Part shown: positions 22,787 through 33,980 of the stretch, one piece after another | Numbering within the stretch: position 1 is the stretch's first letter | Layout: each line of letters opens with the position of its first letter | Origin: Gliomastix tumulicola | Lineage: Eukaryota; Ascomycota; Sordariomycetes; Hypocreales; Bionectriaceae | Length of the DNA: 64,000 bases | Reading direction: 5' to 3' | Assembly (NCBI GenBank): GCA_001599755.1 | Contig: BCHX01000001.1 | Coordinates: forward strand, 3,968,001-4,032,000 | The notes under the pieces: generated by a model | What the model was told of the DNA's origin: nothing | Databases searched by the model: none | Seen by the model: only the letters and a program-made list of their open reading frames with translations | Position numbers and translations under genes: made by a program

Positions 22787-24733
22787 TCACAGATACCTCA
22801 ACCTACGCGTGACGTACATGGCCACCAGGCTGCTCATAGCGCCGATGAACAGACACACAGCAATGGCATTCGGCCCGCCGTCCGTCTTGGGCGCCTCAGC
22901 ATCTCCCTCGCCACCGCCGCCGTCCGTCAACTCCGGGCTCCTCCCCGGGTCGAGGATGGAGAAGACGATGGACGAGATGAAGGTGCCCACGAACTGGGGC
23001 AGCGTGGTGAAGATGTTGAGGATGCCGAAGTAGATGCCCGAGAGCTCGCCCGTGCCGGAGCAGCCGTGCGCCGCGGGGCTGATGCCCGTCTCGGGCTCGG
23101 CCTCGGTGCCGTGGAGGAGCTGCAGCGGCGCATCGTTGGAGTCGCGCGAGGTAAGCTCGAATTCCTGGGCGTCGGCCAGTTGCTGATAGTCGGCGGTGCT
23201 TGCGGACTTGCCGCTGAGCCGGTTCACCTCGACGCCGAGGAATGTCATCGGGGCCCATTGGGCGATGGTCCACGGGCTGCCCAGAGAATATCACGTCAGC
23301 AACCATGTCGAGTGTTGGAGGAGCAGGGGGCAGTCCAGTGGAATGATCACTTACAGACCGCAGATGCAGATGAGCAGCGTCGCAAACCAGTAGCTCCTGG
23401 CAAAAGGGGCCATGAACATGGCAACAGAGAAGCCCAGCTGGCCGCCCATCCACGTCGTCAGCAGGTCGGGTCTGTACTTCCGGAAAGCCTTCAGCGCACG
23501 CGTCGCCGCCGCTGGTAGAGGAACGGGCGGCGCGGCATTGTCGGCCGGCGACTTCACAAGCAGGGGCAGCAGAAACGCGCTGGTGAAGGTGATGGACGAG
23601 TAGATGACGAGCGACGTGCTCCCGATACGGCCCATCTTGCCCAGAATGTCGCCCGACGCGAGATCCTCGGGAGTCGCGTCGTAGCGGAAGTAGGTCTCGC
23701 CGATCCAGGTGGTGTTGTAGAACATGAAGGGGAACCACCCGATCCAGGACCAGAACTGGGCCCAGCAGATGGCGGCGATGCGCGGCGGCAGGCCGAGGAC
23801 GGTGGACCAGATACGGCGGAAGACCTTGAATCGCCCACCAGCGGACGGAGGCGGCGTGACGAGGACGCGCTCGGTGACGGCCCAGCAGGTGATGGCGTTG
23901 ACGATGGTCATGACAACGGCAGCGATGATGGTGAGCTGCTTGAACTGGGTGTTGCCCATGCTTGTTCCGAAGATGCCGACGAGGTCGAGGGCACCAGCAG
24001 CGTAGCCGATGACTTGGCCGACGGAGCCCATGCGGGTGCCTTTATATCGCTCTTAGCTTTGAGATTCTGGTGATGGATGGTGATGGACTTACACCAGGCT
24101 GTGCCTGTCTGCTGCTTCTCGGCGGATAGGGTGTCGACTATTAGACTCATCGAACACGACATGACTGGGACACGTCAGTTAGATAACCACACCCTTGGAT
24201 CACCCATGAGAGATACGAACCAGCATTGATGGCAAAGTCAAGGACATAAATCGCTAGCACAGCCAACACAATGGTCGGCATCCTCGCCCTCTCGTCATTC
24301 TCAGCCCCTTGGCCAAAAACGATGCCTACGATCTCCCTCGTCGAGCCCAGGATAAGTAAGGCCAGGGCCACGACAACAGTGCCAACCAGGATGAAGGGCC
24401 TCCTCCGCCCCCATCTGGAGGTGCTCTCGTCGGCAATGACACCGACAACGGGCTGGACGATGAGGCCTGACAGGGGCCCGGCGATCCAGACGGCCGACGT
24501 GCTGCTCTTGGTCAGGCCGAGGTTGAGCAGGTACGGCGTGCAGTCTATCATCTCTCAGCATCAGCTCGTGTAAGTGTGGACACACTCCATAACTCACATG
24601 TCATCTCCACGCCCCATGTGAAGCTGATACCGATGGAGTTGAGCGTCAGGAGCATCATACGCAGCGTCTCCGAGCTGCCCTTGACGGACGGCTGCCCCGT
24701 GAAGGTAGCGGCCGCCATCGTCGCGTGCTGCAT
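22787..24733 (-). CDS. SUT-type sucrose/alpha-glucoside H+ symporter
   Basis: Five exons (24733-24598, 24544-24221, 24164-24093, 24039-23355, 23276-22787) encode 568 residues. Introns are 53, 56, 53 and 78 bp, three with GTGAGT or GTAAGT donors and one with GTTCGT. The splice phases restore family motifs, for example DFAINAVMSCS across intron 2. RWGRRRPF at residues 89-96 is the signature loop of the sucrose transporter branch (GPH superfamily, MFS fold); about twelve membrane segments are expected. The closest characterised relative in fungi is S. pombe Sut1, a maltose/sucrose proton symporter of the plasma membrane. A long hydrophilic Gly/Asp-rich loop precedes the last membrane helix. It is divergent from ISC1 with 544 bp between start codons. 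The substrate is inferred. Confidence 0.88.
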
Positions 24734-25277
24734 TGTCCCGGCGTGTTTGACGAGGGGAGAAGAGGAAGGTGAAGGAGGATGTGAATCAAGCCCTGGGCCC
24801 GTGGTCAGATCAGCCTCTGCGGTCCGAGATCCCGGCCATCCGCAGACGGCGCGTTTGAAGATGGGAAAAAAGATAAAACAGAAACGAGCATTGAAGGGAG
24901 GGAGGAGGAGGAGGGATGCGAATCTGGAATCTGACAGATTTGCCCATGAAGGTCGAGTTCCCTATTTTCCCTGAATTGGAAACCGCCGCTAGCACGAAAA
25001 CAGGGGAGGCACCCACACGCTAATCTCGCGGGGGAGTGGAGCTGCGATTTCCCGCCGTTGGAGGCGTTAGAGGCTTGTCAGAGCTGTCTGTCGCTGTAAC
25101 TTGGGCAGTTACAGTGGATTTACAGTGGACCGCTGCCACTGCACTGCACCTGAACCTCGAGCTCTAAAATCCCATCCCATCCATACCATCCCATCTCGAC
25201 GTTTCGATACTTCAGACCTCGACGCCTCCTCCTGGCTGACTCGACGACAGCCCCCGAGTCACGACCACCTCTCTGCT
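24734..25277. promoter_or_regulatory. Divergent promoter, sugar symporter and ISC1
   Basis: 544 bp lie between the two head-to-head start codons. No ATG-started frame is present. The ISC1 frame is open upstream to 25101 but only from a TTG. I see no convincing TATA box or named factor site. Confidence 0.55.
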
Positions 25278-27041
25278 ATGGGCAGCCCCGAAGACACCGG
25301 CGGCGCTGCTGCCTCCGCCTCCACCTCCTCCTCCCCCGCCACGCCCGCCGAGATCAACCTCCTCACGCTCAACTGCTGGGCCATCCGCCACATCTCCTCG
25401 CTCATCCAGCCCCGAATCGCCCACATCGCCCGCCTCCTCGCCGACCCTCCCGCCCCGTCCTCGTCCTCGACCCTCTCTGGGGACTCATCGTCGTCCTCCC
25501 CCTCCGGCTCCGGCTCCGGCTCCGGCTCGTCGCCCCGGCGCCAGCCCGACATCGTCTGCCTCCAGGAGCTCTTCACCCAGGACGACTACCAGACCCTCCG
25601 CCGCGCGACCCGCAACTCCCACCCCTACGGCAAGTTCTTCCACGCGGGGGCCTTCGGCGCCGGCCTCGTGATCCTCAGCCGCTGGCCCATCGACGAGTCC
25701 TCGACGCACCCGTACCCTCTCAACGGGCGGCCGACGGCCTTCTGGCGGGGGGACTGGTACGTCGGCAAGGGCGTCGCCCGGGCACGCATCCGCTTCGGGC
25801 CGGACCCAACGCGGGACGTCCTCGACGTCTTCAACACGCACACGCACTCACCCTACGAGCGCCGCGGCGGCGGCGCCGACGACGACGACGACGACGGCAA
25901 CGCGTACCTGTGCCACCGCCTCGCGCAGTCGTGGGAGCTGGCGAAGCTCGCGCGCGCGTCCGCCCGTGCGGGCCACCTCGTGGCCGTCCTCGGCGACTTC
26001 AACATGCTCCCGCACTCGCTGCCGCACCGCATCGTCACGGCCCACGCCCCGCTGCGCGACACCTGGCTCGTCCTCCACCCGGACAGCGCCCTCGGCCCCG
26101 CGAACCACCCGTCCGAGCGCGCCCGGCGCAGGCCGTTGCCCTCGGCCGCCTTCAACCTGTCCGAGAACGGCGCGACGAGCAACAACGTCCTCAACACCTG
26201 GCGCTGGGACAAGGACCAGCTCAAGAAGCTTCGCTCGGGCAGCCCGTGCGACGTCGACCCGGCGGCGCCGGACCCGCGCGGCCAGAGGCTGGACTACATC
26301 TTCGTCAGCACAGGGCAGAGGGACAGGGATGGGGGGCCGGGCTCGTCGTCGTCGTCGGGCTGGGTCGTCAAGTCCGCCGCCGTGACCTTCACGGACCGGC
26401 ACCCGGAGCACGGCGTCTCGCTGTCGGACCACTTTGCCGTCCAGGCGACCATCACACGGCACACACCGACCGTGACCACCCCTCCTCCTCCTGCTGCTGC
26501 TGCTCCTACAGCTCTCCTCCGGCCCGTGACACCGTCCACACCGCTTCCGACACCGTCCGTTGATGCTCTGCGCTCGGGCGCCTTCCTCGCGCCCCCGGAT
26601 AGTCCGTCCAGCCACGCACCCAGCACGCTCGCCGTCCCGGACGCCGACTTCGACGCCCAGCTGCACTACCCGGCCACGCATACGCCGGCGCTCTCCCTCG
26701 CCGCCTACGACGAGATCCTGTCGCTCATCCACAAGTACACGGCCAGGGAAGAGAGGGAGCGCTACTGGCGCGGCCTGCACTTCTACGCCGCCATCGTGAT
26801 ATGGGTCGGATGTCTGGTTGGCGTCTGTTTCACGCCGCGCTGGTACGCGTCGTTTATTCTGATGTTCTTTGGCAGCTTGAACCTGGTGGCTGGTACCATC
26901 GACGGGCTTCTCTCTCTGCTATTCTTCAACTCGGAGCTCCGCGCGCTCAAGGAGTTTGAATGGGAAATACGCAATGCAAAGGCTGCGGCCTCAGGCGAGC
27001 TCGTGGCCCTGGCGGACACGCCTCTCGACCGGAAATCATGA
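25278..27041 (+). CDS. ISC1: Inositol phosphosphingolipid phospholipase C (neutral sphingomyelinase)
   Basis: One exon of 587 residues. I start at the ATG at 25278; the frame is open upstream but has no ATG there. The EEP-fold motifs are in order: LLTLNCW at 28-34, CLQELF with catalytic Glu97, FNTHTH at 186-191, GDFN with Asp240 and Asn242, LDYIFV near 338-343 and SDH at 383-385. Two membrane segments at roughly 495-555 near the C-terminus match Isc1 and neutral sphingomyelinase 2-like enzymes. Family knowledge: Isc1 splits inositol phosphosphingolipids to ceramides at ER or mitochondrial membranes, with Mg2+ and acidic phospholipid. A Ser/Gly-rich insert at about 60-88 and a poly-Asp stretch near 201-206 are low-complexity additions. 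The 3' end faces the kinase 190 bp away. Confidence 0.92.
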   Translation: MGSPEDTGGAAASASTSSSPATPAEINLLTLNCWAIRHISSLIQPRIAHIARLLADPPAPSSSSTLSGDSSSSSPSGSGSGSGSSPRRQPDIVCLQELFTQDDYQTLRRATRNSHPYGKFFHAGAFGAGLVILSRWPIDESSTHPYPLNGRPTAFWRGDWYVGKGVARARIRFGPDPTRDVLDVFNTHTHSPYERRGGGADDDDDDGNAYLCHRLAQSWELAKLARASARAGHLVAVLGDFNMLPHSLPHRIVTAHAPLRDTWLVLHPDSALGPANHPSERARRRPLPSAAFNLSENGATSNNVLNTWRWDKDQLKKLRSGSPCDVDPAAPDPRGQRLDYIFVSTGQRDRDGGPGSSSSSGWVVKSAAVTFTDRHPEHGVSLSDHFAVQATITRHTPTVTTPPPPAAAAPTALLRPVTPSTPLPTPSVDALRSGAFLAPPDSPSSHAPSTLAVPDADFDAQLHYPATHTPALSLAAYDEILSLIHKYTAREERERYWRGLHFYAAIVIWVGCLVGVCFTPRWYASFILMFFGSLNLVAGTIDGLLSLLFFNSELRALKEFEWEIRNAKAAASGELVALADTPLDRKS

Positions 27042-27231
27042 CAGCCAAAGTTGGCCCCTTGACGTCTTTCTTATACGATACTCTCTATACAGCATATACT
27101 CCATAATGATAATTAGGAACCCCTTCGAACCTGTCTGCCTGCGCCGCTTCAACTCGGTGCAAAAACAAATCCCCGCAAAGAAAAAAAGCATCTCGCTGCC
27201 AAACAGTCTATAAACCATCACTGATCCCCTC

Positions 27232-29997
27232 TCAGAGAACCCACCTGGGCAGTGCGTACCCCTCGGGTCTCATCCTCCTCCAGGTATAACCCATAAAGGC
27301 CGTCTGCTTCCTGATATCCATCGCCACGTCCTTCGTCTCGGGATCCCTCAGCACGCGGTCCCGGGGTCTCTTGCGCTCCTTGTGCCCGTACATCCTCACA
27401 AAATGCTTCATGACGTCCTTCTCGGCCGCATTCATCCGCGGCGACTCGTCGATCCTCAGATCAATGCGTCGAAGCCTGACGGTGTCATAGGGCTCCTTGA
27501 TCAGTTCTGCTGCTAGGTTCTGGAAGCTGGTCCGGAACCCGGTGAGGATCTCCTTCACCTGGTTAGGGGGTAAATGCGTACTTCGACCGGCCGAGTCTGA
27601 CATGTCGTCGAGCGTCCCTGACTCGTCAAAGTAGTGAGTGTCCTCAGGGCTGTGGATGTGAGGGACAAATGGCGGGTTGATGGAGTGCAGCTGGCCCCAA
27701 GCCACATTCTTGAACCAGCGGTGGGATTTGATGTCCTCAGCGTCATCTGGAAAGACGTATCGCCCGTAGTAGCCAGGCACACGCCCCGAGTCGAGCTGAG
27801 CACGGTCCTTCATCTGGTATCGCCTGGAGCACAGCCGCGTCTCCTTTTCTCTGATGAGTTTGAACATGAGATCTTGGCACTTGTCGCTGATGTCTGGCCG
27901 CTGCGGGAAGAACAGGTACTTCTGATGGTTCTGTGTGCGTGTTAGAAGGCTGATTGCATCCCATACGCATCAGCACCGGTACTCACCAAGATGTTTTGCT
28001 TCGTTTCCTTTCTTCCCTGTTCAGAGAGGAAAGGAGTATGACCATAGAGACATTCGTATAGGATGATGCCGACGCTCTACCAGTCACACCTCCCATCGTA
28101 CTTTGTCCCTTGCACCACCTCAGGTGCCATGTACTGACTGGTGCCGACCACCGACTGAGCCGATTCCCGGTTGCTGTGCCTGTTCCGCCAGCCGATGACA
28201 TTATCCAGGGCCTCTGGGCCTTCCGAGACGGGCTTGTCGTGCCGCTCGTGCCCAACAATCAGATACCGCGTTCGCTGTAGCTGCTTGTGCATCTCGAGGC
28301 TCTCCTTCTGATCTGCATCATCGCCATCGACTCGGATGCCCAGCTTGTTTAGGAGGTGATAACGGTGGTAGTTGTAGTAGGTCACGTCGTGCGACCAGTG
28401 GCCATCGAAAGCAAGCCCAAAGTCTGAGATCTTGAGATGGCCCGACGCGGAAATGAGGAAATTGTCAGGCTTGATGTCTCGGTGGATGAATCCGAGTCGG
28501 TGCGATTCTTCCACGGCGAGTATCATCTCGGCAATGTAGAACTGGGCTACTTCCTCCTGTAGTATGTTCTCTCGTATCAGAAGCCCAAGAAAGTCACCGC
28601 CAGGCATGTACTCCATCACCAAGTATAAGTTGGCGGCATCCTGAAAGCTGCAGACAAGCGGCACGATCCTGTTGAGAGGAAGAAGCTTGAGTCAGCATGG
28701 CAGAACAACACCCCTCTGGGAAAGGCTCTGAAGACTTACCAGTGCGCCCCTTCGGACAACACCAGGAAGTCCCTCTCGGCGCGGAGATGGCCTTCCTGGC
28801 TGCTGCGAAGCATGTCCGACTTTCTGATGACCTTCATGGCAAAGACGCGGGCTGACTGAGCCGGACCTAGAGATGACGTTCTCTCCTTGACCAGCCTCAC
28901 GACGCCAAAACTTCCTTTGCCAAGAACTTTCAAGGACTCGTAGTTATCAGCACACGGGCCGTCGCTGCTCGTGCTTCGTGAAGAGTGCTGACTCTTGGCC
29001 TTCAACGCTCGGGTTTCCCTCAGATGCCAGGTCTCCTGGCTGTAAAAGGACTCCCGGACGAGCTCCTTGTGGTCATCATCCATCTGCGGGCTGTAGAAAA
29101 GCTGAGTCTCGAGGCACTGGCGTCGCATCTCACGGGGTTTCGGTCCGTTCAGTTTCTCGTGAAAATGCGTCTCCAGGAATATCTTGGCAGCGGCAGCCTT
29201 CTCGACCGTCGAGATTGTAGGACCGCTCTGGAATGAATCATACTCTGTGATGGTGCCAAGGGGATAACTCTCCGGACTTGGATTCGACAAGGACCAAGGG
29301 CGACGTCGTCTCCGTTTCTTCTCGGAGCCATCCTTGACGACGACAGCAGAACGCGAGTTGCTCGAGGGTCTCCTCGAGGGGCTCTCCTTGGTGGGCGCCT
29401 CGGGGACTAACGGGGACGGCTCTCCTTCACTTATGAGAATCAGCCGCGCCAGATCGAGCCCCTGGAAGGAGCTCCTCCGTCCAGACGAAGAGGACCGGCA
29501 GACAACAGTGCCGTTGGAGATACCACTGGGCTGCTTGGCCGTCTTTGCTGGCTTATCCCGAGATGCAGAAAACTTGGGCAGCCGCCTTGGTGAGACAGCG
29601 CGTTCGAGATCACCGGCCACGAGGGCTCTGCCGATGTCCCGGATAGAGCGGTTGTCGTTTGCCCTGTATCCGATGCTGGATGATAGGTCATCTTCTGCCA
29701 ATAGTCGATGCCGTTAGCCTCTTGGTCGCTCCAGTGAACAGAACCGTCCTCAGATCTGCCTCACATACCATTGTGGCCTCGTCCGATGCTCTTGATGACC
29801 TCTCGAATCTCAGACAGGACGCGAGACCCAGCACGGCGGAAGTTGGACACGTCCGAGGCAGCCACCGAGGCAGTCTCCTGATCAGAAGGAGCGGATATAC
29901 AGGCCGTCAGCCCATGGTGAGATCCATGGCAATGTGGCGTTTCTGCCACGGGACTGAGGAGAGGTGTGTCATGTTTGCCGAGCAACTTGGATCGCAT
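27232..29997 (-). CDS. NDR-type AGC kinase interrupted by an in-frame TAG
   Basis: Four exons (29997-29769, 29694-28740, 28668-27987, 27930-27232) give 855 codons; the introns are 74, 71 and 56 bp and keep phase. Codon 592 (28077-28079) is TAG, where the family has the second Trp of DWWS. The frame is open before and after it. Residues about 230-300 match the Mob-binding region of NDR kinases. The kinase domain starts near 327, with GKGSFG, AMK (Lys364), HRDIKPDN (Asp459) and DFG (477-479), a long NDR insert and MAPEV. Past the stop lie YECLYGHTPF and the hydrophobic motif FMGYT (834-838). Cot-1/Orb6-type kinases control polarity with Mob2; this looks like a paralogue. If the stop acts, a 591-residue product lacks subdomains IX-XI and the AGC tail. 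Exon 1 is needed because exon 2 has no ATG at its start. Confidence 0.8.
28077..28079 (-). other. In-frame TAG in the kinase domain
   Basis: The coding strand reads GAC TGG TAG AGC GTC GGC, where NDR kinases have Asp-Trp-Trp-Ser-(Ile/Val)-Gly. One G-to-A change (TGG to TAG; CCA to CTA on the other strand) explains it. The change is at a CpA site, the type RIP prefers, but the surrounding gene shows no RIP. A true mutation, a sequencing error and readthrough are all open. No short intron removes it cleanly that I can see. Confidence 0.8.
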
Positions 29998-30981
29998 GTT
30001 GCTGGGCAGACAGTCAAGCCAGACGAGGGGTCACGGGCCTGCGAGCGGATACCAGTGCGTGACCTGGCTGTAAAAGCTGTGGTTAGTACCTGCAAAAGAG
30101 AGAGACAAGTTGGAAGGATACGACTATAGTATAATGACTGAGACGTGTGATGATGCTGTGCTGTGTTGGGCCTGATGATTCTGGGTAGAATGGAGAGGGA
30201 CGAAGTGAAGGAGAGGGAAAATATCAAGTTCGAGCTGTGTTGAGCTCTGTGAGGAACTAACAAGCTTCGTGGTACCTTAGGATAAGGCAAGTGTTTCATG
30301 TGAGGCTGACGCGAGGCAGGCACGATTATCCCGAAGCAGGAGCAGGACCGGAAACACCTCCGGTGAGGAAGGGCTGTTCAATAAGTACTACCTACTAGTA
30401 CTAATTACTACTACGTAGTACCTAAGGCAACGGTGTCTACTGGAGGCTCGTGGGTAACACCGTCAGAAGCGCTGTGTCCTTCTCTTGGAGGGTTCCCAAG
30501 TCTCAACGTCACCAGGCTGATTGCAAAGATCTTCAGTCTATTCGTGATTTATCAAACAGTGAGTTCCCATTTCGAACCCCCAATCGAGGGCCTAGACAAT
30601 CAAGACAAAATCAAAGGAAATACCGATAGCAGACCCAGACTTTTACCTCCTCTCCCGACGCCGGCCCATCAAATGCACCAGGGATCATCGTCCTCAGGTC
30701 CCATCGGGACTTCGAGATACTACCCTTTGCTCTCCACAATAGCGCATAAGAGTCGCTTCACGGCATATCGTTTCCATCCACTCATCGTCTCGTACCCTCC
30801 CGCAAGACCCGATACTATCATAAAACGCCAAAGTAGATAGGGGAATGAGGCACAGAGCGTGCCTCGGGATGACGAGCCTCTAATCGCCCGCTCGCCCGCT
30901 GGTGACGAGATGAGAGTGGGTATATGGTAATGTACAAAGAAACCCGACATCTAGGTCCTGCTGACTTGCTCGCAGCGCACT
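29998..30981. other. Kinase upstream region and Fpr4 3' flank
   Basis: 984 bp without a gene I recognise. At 30383-30425 there is a dense run of TACTA/TAGTA words with a perfect 12-bp palindrome (tactacgtagta, 30409-30420), about 0.4 kb upstream of the kinase start. Confidence 0.55.
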
Positions 30982-32675
30982 TTACTTGATCTCGAGCAGC
31001 TTGACATCAAACACCAGCGTGCTGTTGGCGGGGATGCCGGGCATGCCACGAGAGCCGTAAGCAAGATTGGCGGGGATGGTCAGGCGTCGCTCGCCTCCAA
31101 TGGACATGCCGACGACACCAACGTCCCAGCCCTTGATGACTTCACCCTTGCCGACCTTGAAGGTGAAAGGCTTGCCCTTCTTGTTGGCTGTTGCAGTGTT
31201 AGCGTACCCGAGCAGCCGGAGACGCACGTTTTGGCTCAGATCATGACTCACCATCGAACTGCTGGCCGCTCTGGAGCTTGCCGATGTATCGGACACCAAC
31301 AGAGTCGCCGTTCTTGACCGTTCGGCCGTTGCCGATAGTGCGGTCGTCGACCGTCACGCCCTGGACAGTCTTGACGCCGGGAGCGGCCTTCTTGCCATCA
31401 GCCTTCGCCTTGGCACCAGAGCCGGTAGGGCCCTGCTCGAGGTTCTTGGCGAACTGCACCTTCTTGTCGGCCTTATCGTCTTTCTTGGCAGTCTCGACAG
31501 CCTCGCCCTTGTTGTTCTTGAGCTTCTTCTGCTGCTTCTTGGAGAGCTTGGAGTCGTCCTTGGCGATCAGGTCGTCGAGAGACTCGGCCTCCTCGGCGGA
31601 GCGCTTGTTCTTGCCCTTCTTGGTGGCAACCAGCTTGGGGGCCTCCTCCTCCTCGTCGTCTTCCTCGTCGACCTCTGTGATGCGAGGGTTGTCAATGTCA
31701 TCGAGCTCATCGCTCTCCTCGTCGCTGAAGTCCTCACCGAGTCCAAAGCCGGGGGGGAGGTCATAATCATCGTCATCATCATCCTCGTCATCATCATCGT
31801 CGTCCTCATCGTCATCCATGATGTAGTTGCCGGTGAGGTAGACGGTGTGGGTACCGGTGACGACGAAGAAGACCTTCTCTCCGTGGTTGACAGTAATGTC
31901 GAGCGGCTGCTGGTAGTTCTACACGAAAGAGGTCAGTGGGAGGCTGCGTCGGGGTGGTGAAGCTTGGGGGAAGAGTGGCGACTTACCCTCTCAGTGTCGA
32001 GAGTGCAGATGACAAAGTTCTCAAGGTCGGCGCCCTCGTCGCTATCGTCGTCGGAGTCCTCGTCCTCATCGTCATCCTCCTCGACGGCCTTGCCCTTGCC
32101 CTTGGACTTGACGCCGTTGGGCTTAGCATCCTCCATATCCTCATCGTCGTCATCGGCGCCAGCGGCGGTGGCCTCGAGGAGCTTCTTGATGGCGGCGTTC
32201 TGCTTCTGCTTCTTGGCCTTGGCGGGATCACTGGGTCCTCCATTGGCCTCCTCATCATCCTCGCTGTCCTCATCGCTGAACTCGGCACCGTTGGCGGCGA
32301 GGATGGCCTTGAGCTCCTCGTCATCGAGCTCGTCATCCTCGTCGTCATCGAGGCCAGGGTAGGCGCGCTTCACGAGGCGGAGGGTAGAGCGGGGGATAGC
32401 AGGAACGTCACCCTCGGCATCGGCCTCAGGCTCCTCAGTGGGATCGACAGCAGCCATGGTGATGCGGAACTGTGAGAGGGCAACAATTGTTAGCTATCTG
32501 AAACGGCCAATGCGCTGTGCTATCTGGCCATTGGCGCATGTGCGCGCGGAGACGGCACGGAAAGATGCGCAAAGGGTCAACAACATACAGAGGCCGGGAA
32601 GTCCATCGAGGCGGGAATCAGCATCTCGCCGGGCGGGACCTCGAGCCCGTAGACGGGACCTGGGACAGCAGACAT
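30982..32675 (-). CDS. FPR4: Nucleolar FKBP-type peptidyl-prolyl isomerase (Fpr3/Fpr4)
   Basis: Four exons (32675-32589, 32469-31987, 31918-31252, 31187-30982) encode 480 residues. Introns are 119, 68 and 64 bp. The N-terminus ([19 protein letters not shown]) begins a nucleoplasmin-like domain, interrupted by long Asp/Glu stretches near 60-160 and again near 195-250. A Lys-rich segment follows, and a complete FKBP domain occupies about 370-480, with [25 protein letters not shown] and [10 protein letters not shown]. Fpr3/Fpr4 proteins act in the nucleolus and on chromatin, isomerising prolines in histone tails and chaperoning histones; this role is by homology. Start and length agree with the family. 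The symbol FPR4 is used loosely, since filamentous fungi usually have one protein for the yeast FPR3/FPR4 pair. Confidence 0.93.
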
Positions 32676-33138
32676 CTTGAAGGAGGAATTGATAGAATCG
32701 AGATGTATCTGAGATGTACGAAGTTCTGATGGCCTCCAAGCTGGGTCGGCAATTGACTGCTGTAGGAAGAGGGAGGATGGAAGGTGGAGGAGGAGGAGGA
32801 AAGCAAAAGTTGACGATTTTCCTTCAGCAGAGGCTCCAGAGTAAGGCAAAAAGTTCGAGGCCCCAAACTCCAAAATTTTTTTCTTTCCTGCTCCCACCGC
32901 CTAGAGAACTGCGTCAGGCCCCACATTATTGCGCATCGACCAATAAAAAGATGCGATAAGAGCTTATCGGGGGCCTAGAGGCTGGTGTCTCAGCAACCGT
33001 GGAACCCCACCAGACTGAGAATCCACACCGCTCAAGTTTCTGAACTCAACGCAATGATCTGACTACTAAGGTACTTATTCATTACTCCTACAAGACGTTT
33101 ACGATTCATGTACCGCATGCTGCGCTGATCGCCCTCCA
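32676..33138. other. FPR4 promoter and DJ-1/PfpI gene 3' flank
   Basis: 463 bp with no coding frame I accept. A GGAGGA run on the plus strand at 32785-32800 is a pyrimidine tract in the FPR4 sense. Confidence 0.5.
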
Positions 33139-33980
33139 TCATTCAGCTTTCTTCTTGGGCGTAAAGAGACTGACAATCAACGCCTTGACAATCGTCCACG
33201 CCGTCCCAAGCATGAAGGCGCTCTTCCCCTGCTGGTAGAACTGTCCCCGATCGTCCACCTCGGTCAGGATGAGTCCCAACTCCACCACCGGCTGCGGCCA
33301 GCGCTTCGATCCTCTGGCGTAGGCGGCCATGAGGTCGTTTCCGTTTGTTATACCGCCTTGCGAATCGTCAGCTTGTCAGCTCATTTTCGTCCAGTATCAG
33401 TGAAATATCGCCGGAGGGTTGTCTCGTTCTGCGGGCACTCACCACTGGACCATATATTCCCGTCCCGCACCCATCGGTGGTCATCGCCAACCAGCTTCAC
33501 CTTGGGGAACTTCTTCGCCAGCTCGCCCTGCAAGCCCCTCGGCCCGCTGAACCGCTTCCCGTCCGCCACGCCCGCCGCGCAGCAGACAAACGCCCCCGTG
33601 CACACGCTCAGCACGTCCACGCCCTCGGTGCCGGCCTGCTCCCGCAGCCACCGCAGCGCGCCCGCCTCGAACTCGCTCCGGGGATCCGGGCCGGGCACGA
33701 CGACGACGTCGAGCTTGCCCGGTGCCACCTCGGCGTCGGTGTACAGGTGCGTGTGCTTGATGGTCATGCCCGACGTGCACGGGATGCCCGTCTCCGCGTT
33801 GGCCGGGGCCGTGATGTAGAGGATGGTGACGCTGGGTGCGAGGGCGGCGACGTTGGGCGGGAGGAAGGCGAGCGGGCCGAGGTACTCCTTGGACATGACG
33901 CCGAGGATGTCGACGGTCGCTACGTCGAGGACCTGGGTCTCGTTGGGGATGAAGACCCCGATCTTGATGTGTGATGCCAT
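33139..33980 (-). CDS. DJ-1/PfpI family (class I glutamine amidotransferase-like) protein
   Basis: Two exons (33980-33443 and 33356-33139) with an 86-bp intron (GTGAGT donor) give 251 residues. The protein begins MASHIKIGVFIPNETQVLDV, the first strand of the flavodoxin-like fold. The nucleophile elbow is SVCTGAF with Cys127. GDDHRWVRDGNIWSSGGITNG spans the splice site, which confirms the join. In this superfamily the elbow Cys serves in amidase, glyoxalase-like or isonitrile hydratase activities, or is only redox-sensing; which applies here cannot be told. The C-terminal 70 residues include a moderately hydrophobic stretch ending in KKKAE. The gene's 5' leader includes an AGTG repeat. It is probably cytosolic. 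Confidence 0.85.

Noticed and set aside
22896..23738. 280-codon frame inside the sugar symporter
   Set aside because: Out of frame with the symporter, which is supported by family motifs and four consistent introns.
25101..25277. N-terminal extension of ISC1
   Set aside because: The open frame extends upstream but starts with TTG and has no ATG before 25278.
25848..26780. 310-codon frame antisense to ISC1
   Set aside because: Arg/Val/Gly-rich shadow of a GC-rich gene; the sense strand encodes the full enzyme.
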